A stretch of DNA of 64,000 nucleotides, taken from JAFNAG01 sp963721405. GTDB taxonomy: Bacteria > Acidobacteriota > UBA6911. Positions within the stretch are counted from its first letter, which is position 1. The number at the start of each line of letters is the position of its first letter. The notes under the pieces are model-generated. The model did not search any database. It was not told where the DNA came from and worked only from the letters and a program-made list of their open reading frames with translations. Location of the stretch: positions 682,001 to 746,000 of the forward strand of contig CAVRJA010000004.1 in the NCBI GenBank assembly GCA_963721405.1, in the 5' to 3' direction. Positions 16,447-25,135 of the stretch are shown here, in pieces. Made by a program: the position numbers and the translations under genes.

Positions 16447-17984
16447 ACGTTCTGTGGCGTGCCGGCTCGCAGCATCATGCTTATTTCCAGGCCGGAGGGA
16501 CTGATGTTCCGCGCAGCTACTGTTCCCTGGCAGGCTTCTACGCAGGTCTTGACGATGGACAGCCCCAGACCGATGCCGCCCGTGGCTCGCGCCCGATCGC
16601 TTTCCAGGCGGTAAAAGGGATCGAAAAGGCGGATGAGCGACTCCGGCGGCACGCCGGGCCCGTGATCCGTGATCGTGAGACGGATGTGGTCATTCTGCTT
16701 CAGGGCTGCGATGCTGATTTCACTTCCCGCGGCATACCGGGCGGCGTTGCGCAAAACGTTGGCCAGTGCGCGTGACAGCAGTTCCGGCTGAGCCAGTACG
16801 GCCGTGTCATCGGCAATGTCGATCTTAATATCGGATGCGGAGGCTTCCCGCGCACAGATCCGCTGTACCAGGGGCGCCAGCGGCACGCTGACGAGTTTGT
16901 TTTCGGCCGTCTTCATGCCCGCCTTGGCGAATGCCAGGAGTTCGTTCACCATCTCCGACATCAGGCGCACCTCTTCCTGGGCGTCTGCGACATAGCTGCC
17001 GTGTTCGGAATGCACCCGCTCTGCCAGGATGCTGAGCGCAAAATGCATGCGCGCCAGCGGGGAGTTGAGCTCGTGCGAAATGCCGCCGAGGAAGCGCTTC
17101 TGCCCTCTCACGAAGCTTGCCAGCCGTGCCGCCAGCTGGTTGATGGCGACGCTCAGACGCCCCAGTTCGTCGGTCCCCCTTTCGTCCACGCGCGTGTCGA
17201 ATCGTTCCTCAGCGATCAGCTCGGTTGCGGCGGTCATCTGCTTGATCCGGCCCGTCAGACTCCGGACAAAGGGCAGCCAGAGCAGGATCGAGAGCGTCAG
17301 CACGATCGCGATGATCAAGAGCCACGGTTTGACATCGAAGAAGAGGCCGTGCCCGGTCATGGAAGTGGAGACGGCCAGAAGAGTCGCGCGCGTCGGTCTG
17401 AACTGGTCGGGTTCGAAGAGAAGTGTGCGCACTCCCGCCCAGTAACGCGTCGGGTCGGTCGTCTTCAGCGTGAATATCGGCTGGGGGCGGAATGCAGATG
17501 CTGATCCTCTGTTTGCCGCCCAAGGTCGAGGCGGCGGGCTGTCCTGCGGGCGGCGTGGAAAAGGACGTCCGCCCTCACCCGTGGGCGGCCGTTCATCGAC
17601 GGCGCGGCGCGCTCCTTCGGCGGGCGAGGGAGGGCCCGATGCAGTCGGCCCCTCAATGAGACGGCGCAGGACCTCGGCGGGCAACGCTGCATCCGCGCCC
17701 GCCAGCTTTTCCCCCCTGTCGGAATAGAGCAGGAAGTCGACCTGGTAGGAAGCCGAGTAGCGTTGCAGGATTGCCCCGCGGTCCGTTGCGGCCGCGGCGC
17801 GCATTTCCTCGCTGATCATCCTGGCCACGTACTCCATGCGGTTTCCGGACGTGGCCGACAGAAAGGAGCCTGGAGCGAAACGGAATTGCAGATTGAAGAA
17901 GACCAGGATCACGGCGCCCAGAACGATCAGGTTGAGGAAAAACCAGAGCAGGATTTTACTGAAAAGCGAGAGGCGCAGCCGCAT
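16443..17984 (-). CDS. CpxA-like sensor histidine kinase
   Basis: A 513-residue kinase with two membrane segments (LLWFFLNLIVLGAVILVFF near residues 12-30 and WLLIIAIVLTLSILLWLPF near 220-240) enclosing a periplasmic sensor. The sensor contains an unusual Pro/Arg-rich insert (about residues 110-155). A HAMP linker follows, then the H-box GGISHELNSPLARM, N-box NVLRNAARYA, and G-boxes DHGPGVPP and GGIGLGLSIV. It lies six bases after the response-regulator gene, so the pair forms one operon. The H-box and layout resemble CpxA/envelope-stress kinases. The signal is not known. Confidence 0.9.
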   Translation of the reverse strand: MRLRLSLFSKILLWFFLNLIVLGAVILVFFNLQFRFAPGSFLSATSGNRMEYVARMISEEMRAAAATDRGAILQRYSASYQVDFLLYSDRGEKLAGADAALPAEVLRRLIEGPTASGPPSPAEGARRAVDERPPTGEGGRPFPRRPQDSPPPRPWAANRGSASAFRPQPIFTLKTTDPTRYWAGVRTLLFEPDQFRPTRATLLAVSTSMTGHGLFFDVKPWLLIIAIVLTLSILLWLPFVRSLTGRIKQMTAATELIAEERFDTRVDERGTDELGRLSVAINQLAARLASFVRGQKRFLGGISHELNSPLARMHFALSILAERVHSEHGSYVADAQEEVRLMSEMVNELLAFAKAGMKTAENKLVSVPLAPLVQRICAREASASDIKIDIADDTAVLAQPELLSRALANVLRNAARYAAGSEISIAALKQNDHIRLTITDHGPGVPPESLIRLFDPFYRLESDRARATGGIGLGLSIVKTCVEACQGTVAARNISPSGLEISMMLRAGTPQNV

Positions 17985-17990
17985 GAGAAC

Positions 17991-18740
17991 CTATTGCTCT
18001 CCTTCGCGCAGCAGCATGTAACCCGCCGAACGCACGGTCTTTATATACTTTGGCTTCTTGGGATCGTCGCCCAGCTTCCGGCGCAATGCCGAAATGTGGA
18101 CATCGATGGAGCGGTCGAAGACCTCGTAATCGCGCCCGCTGATCGCCTGCAGCAACTGATCACGGCTCAACACGCGCTCGGGCGCGCGAGCCAGACACCA
18201 AAGCAGATCGAACTCGAGGGCTGTGAGCAGAAGCGGCCGGCCATCCAGAGCGGCCCTGCGAGCTGCCATATCAAGCCACAGCCCGTTGACGGTGATCTCA
18301 TCGGCAGCGGCTGCCTCCTGCGCCGCGACTGCGCCTGCGGTAATGGCGGACCGGCGCGTGACGGCACGCAGGCGAGCGAGCAACTCGCGGGTCGAGAAAG
18401 TCTTGGGCAGATAATCGTCGGCACCCAGCTCGAGTCCGACAATCCGGTCGGATTCATCGCCCAGCGCCGTCAGCATCAGAACCGGCACGGAGGAGGTGCG
18501 CCGCAATTGCCGCAATACTTCGAAGCCATCCATCCCCGGAAGCATGCAGTCCAGGATCACGGCCTGATAGCCGCCCTGCAGCGCTTCCCGCAAGCCCTCC
18601 GGCCCGGTGTGCTTGCTGCTGACCTCAAATCCCAACGGCTTGAGGTAATCGGTCACAAGGCGGCAGAGTTTCGGATCATCATCGATCAGCAGGATTCGAA
18701 TCCTGGGTTGAATTTCAGTCCAATCGGCTGAGTTTGCCAT
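17991..18740 (-). CDS. CpxR-like OmpR-family response regulator
   Basis: A 249-residue regulator. The receiver has LLIDDDPKL, the phospho-acceptor Asp in ILDCMLPGMDG, and LPKTFS, where the usual Pro after the conserved Lys is replaced by Thr. The C-terminal winged helix carries LLTALEFDLLWCL, DRSIDVHISALRRKLGDDP and the terminal IKTVRSAGYML wing. Start is placed at ATG 18740, as the extension to 18794 runs into the promoter region. GTAAA-type half-sites upstream suggest it controls its own operon and the divergent membrane-fusion gene. Confidence 0.88.
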   Translation of the reverse strand: MANSADWTEIQPRIRILLIDDDPKLCRLVTDYLKPLGFEVSSKHTGPEGLREALQGGYQAVILDCMLPGMDGFEVLRQLRRTSSVPVLMLTALGDESDRIVGLELGADDYLPKTFSTRELLARLRAVTRRSAITAGAVAAQEAAAADEITVNGLWLDMAARRAALDGRPLLLTALEFDLLWCLARAPERVLSRDQLLQAISGRDYEVFDRSIDVHISALRRKLGDDPKKPKYIKTVRSAGYMLLREGEQ

Positions 18741-18786
18741 AGCGCAGAGCCAGTCTAACGCCGCAGAAGCGCAAATACATCCGACT

Positions 18787-18915
18787 TTTACCATCCCTTA
18801 ACAAAAATCCAGCCGGCAAAAGTACATGCTTTACCTTCGGCGCGTCTGTCGGCACGCTATTGAACCTTTTACCTGTTCTTTACCAAAAACTCTCCCGGCG
18901 ACATAAAGGCTTTAC
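18787..18915. promoter_or_regulatory. Cluster of CpxR-box-like GTAAA half-sites
   Basis: On the minus strand GTAAA occurs at 18879-18883 and 18868-18872 with a six-base spacer (GTAAA-GAACAG-GTAAA), which fits the CpxR box described in Escherichia coli (GTAAA, short spacer, GTAAA). Single GTAAA copies lie at 18787-18791, 18830-18834 and 18911-18915. All five are in the same orientation between the CpxR-like regulator and the divergent membrane-fusion gene. The match is seen; binding is inferred. Confidence 0.55.
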
Positions 18916-18977
18916 GTCTGCCTGCTATTACTTATTCAGGTGCTCGATAGCATCGAACCTGAAACTTGAGGCTGCTC

Positions 18978-20393
18978 ATGGCACACAACCATCGTGGGAA
19001 TGGCAATACAGGATCCGGACCGAGGGTGCTGATGCTTCGCATCATCGGCATCCTGATCATTCTTGTATGCGGCGGCTATGTCTTCACAAAATACCGCACT
19101 GAGATCGCAACCTGGGTCGCCGTGACATTTTCGGCCTCCCGGAACGAGGAGACAATTCCGGTACTGACCCTGGAGCGGGATTCGCTCCAGGTCGAATTGC
19201 CGGCTGATGGGGAAATTGTCGGCTTGGAAAGCGTTCCCATCGCCGCACCCAAAACGGGAGCCGGCTCCCTGACACTGGCCTGGCTCATCCCCGAGGGGAC
19301 GATGGCTGCTCCTGGAGAACAGTTGATCCGTTTCGACGACACGGATACGCTGCTTAAACTCGAGTCGCAAAACAACACGCTCGACGAAAACCGGTTGCAG
19401 GCGGAGATCGACGAGGGCGACCAGCAATTGACCGGAAAAGACCTCGAAATCGAGCAGGCTGCTGCGCTGATGGATTACGAGTATTCGAGGAGGACCCTTC
19501 CGGAGGATACCGAGATCTTCACACAGTGGGAAATCATCAGCGCCAGGGTAGACGCCGGATTTGCCAAGGCCAAAGTCGATAATCTGGCCGCCAAGGCAAA
19601 AACACAGAAACGGCAGTCGCGTTCAGCGCAGCAGATATCCGCCCTCACGAGAAACCGGGCGCAGGCTGAAGTTGACATTCTCACGCAATCTCTGTCCACG
19701 ATGGAGGTGAAGGCGCCGGCCGGCGGTCTCGTCGTCTACAGGCGTGATCGCAGGCAGGACCCGAATATCGGCGACAGCTGCCAGGCAGGCCAGGTTTTGA
19801 TCGACCTCGTCGACCTGAGCGCCTTGCAGGCCCGCATTTATGTGCTCGAGAAAGAGGCCGGAGGCCTGGCCAAAGGCAAGCCCGTAACGATCAAGCTCGA
19901 CGCGCTACCGGACCGTGTATTTCATGGAGAAGTGCAATCTGTATCCGCCGTGGCGGCAGCGATCGAGCGCAACGGCGTGCTCAAGTATTTCACCTGCGAT
20001 GTCACCATCCGCGACGCGGAAGCATTTCTTGGATTGATCAGGCCGGGCATGAAGTTGCAGGCCCGCGTCATTCTTGTGAACTACGACTCATGTTTTGTCG
20101 TTCCCGCCAGTGCCGTGGATTACGTGGAAAAGGAGAACAAGACTTATGTCTACATCAAGAACGGCACAGGCTATGAAAGGAGAGAGGTCACGCTCGGCTT
20201 GGGGAGACACGGTCAGGCGACCGTTCTGAGCGGAGTAAACGACCAGGAACTCATGGCGCTGAGTAATCCTTTTCAGGTCAAGAAGTTGACGCTCCCGGAC
20301 TTCAGCAAGCCCACGACCGTGAACCAACAACGAGGCGGCGGTCCGGGTGGGCGGGGAATGGAAGGCCCGCCGGGAGGCGGCAGAGGCCGCTGA
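18978..20393 (+). CDS. HlyD/RND-type membrane-fusion (periplasmic adaptor) protein
   Basis: A 471-residue protein anchored by one N-terminal segment (IIGILIILVCGGYVFT). A barrel-sandwich lipoyl half (GEIVGLESVPIAAPKTGAGS) is followed by a long alpha-hairpin region and the second lipoyl half (MEVKAPAGGLVVYRRD), then a beta-barrel and a membrane-proximal domain. The tail is Gly-rich (RGGGPGGRGMEGPPGGGRGR). Start is ATG 18978 with TGAGG upstream. Such adaptors bridge an inner-membrane pump and an outer-membrane channel, but no transporter gene follows. It is divergent from the CpxRA-like pair, which may control it. Confidence 0.85.
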   Translation: MAHNHRGNGNTGSGPRVLMLRIIGILIILVCGGYVFTKYRTEIATWVAVTFSASRNEETIPVLTLERDSLQVELPADGEIVGLESVPIAAPKTGAGSLTLAWLIPEGTMAAPGEQLIRFDDTDTLLKLESQNNTLDENRLQAEIDEGDQQLTGKDLEIEQAAALMDYEYSRRTLPEDTEIFTQWEIISARVDAGFAKAKVDNLAAKAKTQKRQSRSAQQISALTRNRAQAEVDILTQSLSTMEVKAPAGGLVVYRRDRRQDPNIGDSCQAGQVLIDLVDLSALQARIYVLEKEAGGLAKGKPVTIKLDALPDRVFHGEVQSVSAVAAAIERNGVLKYFTCDVTIRDAEAFLGLIRPGMKLQARVILVNYDSCFVVPASAVDYVEKENKTYVYIKNGTGYERREVTLGLGRHGQATVLSGVNDQELMALSNPFQVKKLTLPDFSKPTTVNQQRGGGPGGRGMEGPPGGGRGR

Positions 20394-20721
20394 AGACGCG
20401 GAATTCCAGCACATCGGCGGGCACTGGCGAAGTCAGTCAGGCCTTTCTCACACTCGTCAGGATGCGCTAACCTAGCGTGATTAGTCGTATCGGATAGTTT
20501 CTGAGAGAATCGGATCAGAAGAATGATAAGAACGGGACACGGATGCACACAGATCGACACTGATCAGATGAGCCTCTTTCGCCGCCGACGAAAGAGGCTC
20601 ATCCATATTGCAGGTCTCCCTGGACCCGTGCTCATCCCTGCAAATCCGTGCCCTGATATGCGTCCTGTACTCTTGTCGCTACGGATAGAACGCGTTGCGT
20701 CTGTTTTCGCGCAGAGCGCTA
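20394..20721. repeat. Intergenic region with a perfect 15-bp hairpin inside repeat-like sequence
   Basis: GATGAGCCTCTTTCG (20567-20581) pairs perfectly with 20589-20603 around a 7-bp loop. The flanks (ACACGGATGCACACAGATCG on the left, GGACCCGTGCTCATCCCTGC on the right) are near mirror images of each other and resemble short repeats I have seen between genes of unrelated bacteria. There is no T-run, so a simple terminator is unlikely. No gene is seen in this 328-bp gap. Confidence 0.5.
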
Positions 20722-21042
20722 CTACTTCAAGTCTACCTTGGAGGCGGTGATGATATTTTTGCCGTCCTTCTTGGAGACCGTTCCGGTCACGGCGCCTTCT
20801 TTGCCGCCCTTGCAGACGGCGTCGTGATTTGCTTTGCCGGATGTCTCGTCGAGGTAATAGGTGACATCCTTTCCGCCCTGCTTGACCACGATCACGGTCG
20901 CGCATTCCTTGTCGGTCTTGAGGTCGCACATGGCGCACGTGACCTTCCCCGTCAATGTTACTTCCTTACCCTGGGCAATGACGGGAACCGCCAGGACCGA
21001 AATGAGCCCGAAACAAAGAGTAATCAGCATTACACTTCGCAT
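20722..21042 (-). CDS. Small secreted cysteine-motif protein
   Basis: A 106-residue protein with a Sec signal (VMLITLCFGLISVLAVPVIAQ). The mature part carries KVTCAMCDLKTDKECATVIV and a later Cys in HDAVCKGGKEG, so four cysteines including a CxxC. It ends in repeated VTGTVSKKDGK-type strands. The pattern (C-x2-C, TYYLDE, H..C) suggests a small metal- or disulfide-bearing beta protein seen in Planctomycetes and Acidobacteria. I cannot give a function. Start is ATG 21042 after GGAGGG; an upstream extension to 21090 lacks a ribosome-binding site. Confidence 0.7.
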   Translation of the reverse strand: MRSVMLITLCFGLISVLAVPVIAQGKEVTLTGKVTCAMCDLKTDKECATVIVVKQGGKDVTYYLDETSGKANHDAVCKGGKEGAVTGTVSKKDGKNIITASKVDLK

Positions 21043-21191
21043 GTCTTTCCCTCCGATAGTCGCGGATAACGAAATAGCCCTAACCTGCAAAATGGTAGCA
21101 CTCGTCGGGAGTTAAGGAAAGCCATCATTCCTGCCGCTGCACTCTGGTAATATATGCGTCCGACAATGCCGCAGCAAGGAGTGGGGCGCCG

Positions 21192-22106
21192 ATGACCAAA
21201 GAGATGCTTACCACAAAGGAAGTGGCCGAATATCTCAGCATCAACGAGAAGCAGGTATACCGGTTGATCAGGGACAGGAAGATCCCGGCCACCAGGATCA
21301 CCGGGAAATGGCTCTTCCCAAAACAACTGGTTGACGAGTGGCTGCTGTCCAGCGCCAGGGAAAACGTCGGAGTCCGGTCGCAGCAGATGCCGTCGGGCAA
21401 TCAGCTGGTGATTGGCGGGAGCAACGACCTCGCACTGGAGCTTCTAACGAAAAACGTCAGTCTCCAATTCCCTGCCTGCACCATCTCGATATCGAACCTG
21501 GGGAGCCTGGGCGGACTCGTCGCGCTGCAGCGCGGCGCCTGCCATATCGCCGCCTCCCATCTGCTGGACGTGGAAACAGGCGAGTACAATGTCCCGGCGA
21601 TCAAAGAGCATTTTTCGGAGTTGAATGTCAGGGTTCTCAACCTCTGTTACCGCGAGCAGGGTCTGATTGTGAAACACGGCAATCCAATGGGAATCCAAAA
21701 CCTCGGCGATCTGGTCAACAAGCAGGCCCTCTTCGTGAATCGACAGGAAGGATCGGGAACGAGGGTGCTCTTCGACCACGGATTGAAATTGAACGGCATC
21801 GATCCGGCAGTCGTACGGGGCTATGACAGGATCGCCTGCACCCACATGGAAGTAGCTCTGGATGTTTTCAGCGGTTCCGCCGATGCCGGCATTGGAATTC
21901 TCGCGGCTGCAAGAATGCTGGGACTTGGATTCGTCCCCCTCGCAAAAGAGCGGTTTGACTTGATCATCGCTGCCCAAAATCTCTCCGCCGAACCGGTAAA
22001 AGCCCTCCGGCAAGTCCTGGTATCCGAAAAATTCAGGCGCGAGGTGAGCCAAATGGAGGGATACGACACCCGCGACACAGGAAAGCTCCTGTACGAGAGC
22101 CATTAA
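21192..22106 (+). CDS. HTH regulator with periplasmic-binding-like sensor domain
   Basis: A 304-residue cytoplasmic protein. The N-terminus is an excisionase-type helix-turn-helix (TTKEVAEYLSINEKQVYRLI, then WLFPKQLVDEWL). Residues ~70-300 form a PBP_like domain, with GGSNDLALELL opening the fold, GSLGGLVALQRG and NRQEGSGTRVLFD as ligand-loop motifs. Proteins of this layout are described as regulators that sense small oxyanions or ligands such as molybdate; the ligand here is not known. AGGAG lies ten bases before the ATG. It faces the GH63-like gene tail to tail. Confidence 0.85.
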   Translation: MTKEMLTTKEVAEYLSINEKQVYRLIRDRKIPATRITGKWLFPKQLVDEWLLSSARENVGVRSQQMPSGNQLVIGGSNDLALELLTKNVSLQFPACTISISNLGSLGGLVALQRGACHIAASHLLDVETGEYNVPAIKEHFSELNVRVLNLCYREQGLIVKHGNPMGIQNLGDLVNKQALFVNRQEGSGTRVLFDHGLKLNGIDPAVVRGYDRIACTHMEVALDVFSGSADAGIGILAAARMLGLGFVPLAKERFDLIIAAQNLSAEPVKALRQVLVSEKFRREVSQMEGYDTRDTGKLLYESH

Positions 22107-22137
22107 CCGAGGGAGGGGCAACACGGCGATTCCGTCG

Positions 22138-24633
22138 TCATTCGGGAAACGCGTTTATTTTCCCTCCGCTCGCTTCGATCCGGTAGAGTCGGCCGCCGAA
22201 GGGAATGCGGCGTAAGACGATTTTTCCGGCGATTCCGGAATCCGCGCGTGGCAGGGGCGTGAGGTTCGGGCCGACATCGGCCAACGCCTCGAGGCCGATC
22301 AGGCAGAGAAGCGCTCCCCAGGTATAATGCGGATGGTCGCCGCATTCCCCATCGCTGCTCCGGTAGTTCTCGCAGCACAGCCGCCCGTCCGTCCAACTCC
22401 GCATGAAAAGATCTACGCTGCGCTTGACGAATTCGCCCCGATGGGCGGAATCGGCATAGCGGAGGAGGCCCTGCCAGAGGAGATAGTTCGCCGGCGGCCA
22501 GATCATCCCGCGCCAGTAGGTCTGCTGCGTCCAGACGGGATCGTCGTAGGCGACGCTCGGGATCAGATAACGACCCCAGTACTTGTCCTCACGGTACATC
22601 CAGGCCAGGACGCGCGCGGCTCGCTGGGCATCGGGGGCGCCGCAGATAAGCGGATAAAAGTTCATCGGCGTAATTCTCGTCAGCCATTCGGATCCCGGCC
22701 GTCCCGTCTGAAGGCGATGCGCCGTCAGGCGAAGCGACGCGGGTCCTCGATCCTTGAAGCACTCGAGAATGACAGCCGCCGGCTTGCCTGTTTCCATATC
22801 GAGGTCCGCGATCTGTCTGTCCCCCATGGCTCGACCGACGGTGTCGATGACGAGCTTCCCGCCAACGAAGAGCCGGGTGCCTCCGGCGGCCTCGATCGCA
22901 AACCGGTAGCGGCCGGTTTCGGGGGGGACAAAATTGCCGGACCAGCGGGCAGCCCATCGATTCTGGGGAACTCCCGCGGCTGGACCCGCCTCGCTCCCCC
23001 AATCGAAATCGATGATGAAGTCCCGCCGGCGCAAAACCTCGTTCTTGAAGAGCCAATCTTTATAGAAGACGGTTTCGAATCCCCCTTGGAACGCCACCTG
23101 CGGCACGAGGGCGGGTCCCTCCACGGCAGGAATGTCCCAGCGCCGGCTGCAATAAATCCCGAGGGTATCGTTCCAGAGACGCTCGTTGATCCGCTTGTTC
23201 ATCGTCTCGTGTTCGGAGCGGTAATGTTTTGCGTCTTCTGCCTTGCCCAACGCTTCGGCGATCACAGCCAGATACTCGGCATCCATGGAATAGAGAGAGC
23301 TCAGATCGACGGCATCGGCATCCATGGCCGTGCCCGCCATTCTCGTCCCTTCGAAGTGGACGTTGTCGTCCCAGCCGGTTTCGTATTGGGCTCCCTGCCA
23401 CCAGCCCTGCTCCGAACCCCATTCGAGAAGCCCGTTCCGGTTGTCGTCGCGCGCTTTGAGCCACCACGCATGCCACCGGGCGAGGTGCGGATACACCTCA
23501 GCCAGGAAAGCCTTGTCCGGCCTGCGCTGGTGCATCTTCCAGAGGCACAGGGCGCCCACCGGCGGCATGGAGCGATGAAGCGTGACGTACGTCCGCCCTT
23601 CGTTGCTCCAATGGGCCCAGCTGGGAACGAATCCCTCGGGCGTCTGAAACGAGAGCACGGCGCGGATCGTGGCTTTCGCCCCCTCCGGGTCCTCGAGATT
23701 GGCCATGAGGGCGTTGAAGAAGAAATCCCAGACAAAATAGGGATGAAGATCCGGGCTCGTGGCCAGGCGCTGCAGCCACCAGCCGCGTCCGTCGGTATGA
23801 GAGATCCGGGCGTTGTCGCTTCCGTACAGGCGGCAGAAGTTGACGTTGTCGGCGACGGCGCCCAGGAAATCGCCCCAATCCCCCGTCGCGGCAATCCTGG
23901 CCGACGCGTAACGCTCGCCGGCCGCTTTGAGGGTGGGCACGACCGACTCGATCGAGGGAAGGTCGCCTACGCCGGCGACCAGGCGCGTCGGATGCTCAGG
24001 ATCGAGGGAGAGCAAGACCTCGGCCTCGGCGGATAAGTTCGCCACTGTGTGGGCCGGAGACGGCTCGCAGCGCAGGGCAAAGGGAATATATTCGCCGCGC
24101 GGCGCGATCCCGTAGCCCGTGATGCCGTCTTTTGCGGCTGTATAGATCGTATGGAATCGCGGCCACGTCGACGGGAGCCTCAGTGTCAGGCCCACGGCGC
24201 GGTTCGTCTCCAGGAGAGCGACGACGGCGCCAGGTCCTGATCGGCCCCAGGTGAAGCGGATTTCGGCGCCCTCATTTCGGAAGGCCGCCCGGAAAAACGA
24301 AAAGTCCGGAGAGGCCGTTCCCGGCGGTACGTAGGCGATATCTTTCGGAAAGTATCTCGATGCGCCGCCCTTCTCTTCCCAGTCGGGATCGATCAGAAAG
24401 GCGGTCTCGTCCTTGACGATCATCGCAATTCCGTATGGAGCTTCGATGAAATAATTGCCAATTTTCACATCCCCGCTTGCACCCGCCTTCGCTGAAGCCG
24501 GGCCGGCGCTTGAGGAAGTGCTCGCCGCCACCTGGCGATCCGGAGGCTGCGACGTGGACAAAGATCCCGGAGCCGTTGCGGCCGCTGCGGACAGGATAAT
24601 CAGGACCATAACGAGTTGGCGTCGATCTCTCAT
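22138..24633 (-). CDS. Secreted GH63-like glycosidase with an inserted PA14 domain
   Basis: An 831-residue protein with a Sec signal (LVMVLIILSAAAATAPGS). An N-terminal beta-sandwich is followed by an (alpha/alpha)6 barrel of the GH63/MGH type. The first catalytic region is FVWDFFFNALMANL near residue 305; the second lies in YWRGMIWPPANYL and CENYRSSDG near residues 710-760. Between them (about 555-640) is a PA14-type beta module: WSGNFVPPETGRYRFAIEA, LFVGGKLVIDT. A carbohydrate-binding insert inside a barrel is unusual. Start is ATG 24633 after AGGAGGAAG. Likely an alpha-glucosidase or mannosylglycerate-type hydrolase; the substrate is open. Confidence 0.82.
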   Translation of the reverse strand: MRDRRQLVMVLIILSAAAATAPGSLSTSQPPDRQVAASTSSSAGPASAKAGASGDVKIGNYFIEAPYGIAMIVKDETAFLIDPDWEEKGGASRYFPKDIAYVPPGTASPDFSFFRAAFRNEGAEIRFTWGRSGPGAVVALLETNRAVGLTLRLPSTWPRFHTIYTAAKDGITGYGIAPRGEYIPFALRCEPSPAHTVANLSAEAEVLLSLDPEHPTRLVAGVGDLPSIESVVPTLKAAGERYASARIAATGDWGDFLGAVADNVNFCRLYGSDNARISHTDGRGWWLQRLATSPDLHPYFVWDFFFNALMANLEDPEGAKATIRAVLSFQTPEGFVPSWAHWSNEGRTYVTLHRSMPPVGALCLWKMHQRRPDKAFLAEVYPHLARWHAWWLKARDDNRNGLLEWGSEQGWWQGAQYETGWDDNVHFEGTRMAGTAMDADAVDLSSLYSMDAEYLAVIAEALGKAEDAKHYRSEHETMNKRINERLWNDTLGIYCSRRWDIPAVEGPALVPQVAFQGGFETVFYKDWLFKNEVLRRRDFIIDFDWGSEAGPAAGVPQNRWAARWSGNFVPPETGRYRFAIEAAGGTRLFVGGKLVIDTVGRAMGDRQIADLDMETGKPAAVILECFKDRGPASLRLTAHRLQTGRPGSEWLTRITPMNFYPLICGAPDAQRAARVLAWMYREDKYWGRYLIPSVAYDDPVWTQQTYWRGMIWPPANYLLWQGLLRYADSAHRGEFVKRSVDLFMRSWTDGRLCCENYRSSDGECGDHPHYTWGALLCLIGLEALADVGPNLTPLPRADSGIAGKIVLRRIPFGGRLYRIEASGGKINAFPE

Positions 24634-25135
24634 CGGGCTTCCTCCTGTGAACCGCGATTCCCAAATTGAGCGCTTCAATAGGAACACTCACTGCACCGGG
24701 ATCCCCCTTGGGGCTCGACCGAGAGCTTGCCAAGAGCTTACTATCATTCGGGCCTATGGACGACAGAAAACATCTGTAAACAAATGACTTCTGTTGCCCA
24801 TCCCGGGGCTCTCGCCGTTTGCCTCGCCTGACCGGGGGCAGCGCCGCTGCGCGGCTCGCCCCCGCTGCTTTCTCGGCGTCCCTCCAGAACGCCCGGTGTG
24901 AGACATTTTCGGCTGCCGCAACCCACTTTCTACCGGGATCCGGCTGCAACCGAACTCCCCATTGTGCTTTGGACTTCCGAAGTCGAAATAGCTGTTGTTA
25001 TTTGCTTCAGTTTCTCTCAGAATTAGGTTTTTGGAGTCATTATTTGTTATATTTTGTTATTCTTGTTCAAAGACTATCCAGAGGGGACGCACTCTGTTTC
25101 ATCCGGGTAACTCATGGTTTGTGAGGGGCTTAGTA
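24634..25135. other. Intergenic region upstream of the TonB receptor
   Basis: Bases 24761-24910 hold copy 1 of a 150-bp hairpin repeat (separate entry). The stretch 24990-25080 is AT-rich (TTATTTGTTATATTTTGTTA), unlike its surroundings, and probably carries the TonB-receptor promoter. I cannot fix -35 and -10 boxes. GAGGGG lies seven bases before the ATG at 25136. Confidence 0.5.
24761..24910 (+). repeat. 150-bp hairpin repeat, copy 1
   Basis: This stretch matches the reverse complement of 61312-61457 along its whole length. Shared blocks are CGACAGAAAACATCT, AAACAAATGACTTCTGT, TGACCGGGGGCAGCGCCGCT, GCGCGGCTCGCCCCC and CGTCCCTCCAG. In this copy the outer arm of the first hairpin has decayed (only ACAGAA/TTCTGT pairs). 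The middle hairpin CGGGGGC/GCCCCCG is intact. Confidence 0.8.

Noticed and set aside
22327..24036. 569-codon open frame on the plus strand
   Set aside because: Antisense to the GH63-like gene; no start signal or recognisable domain.
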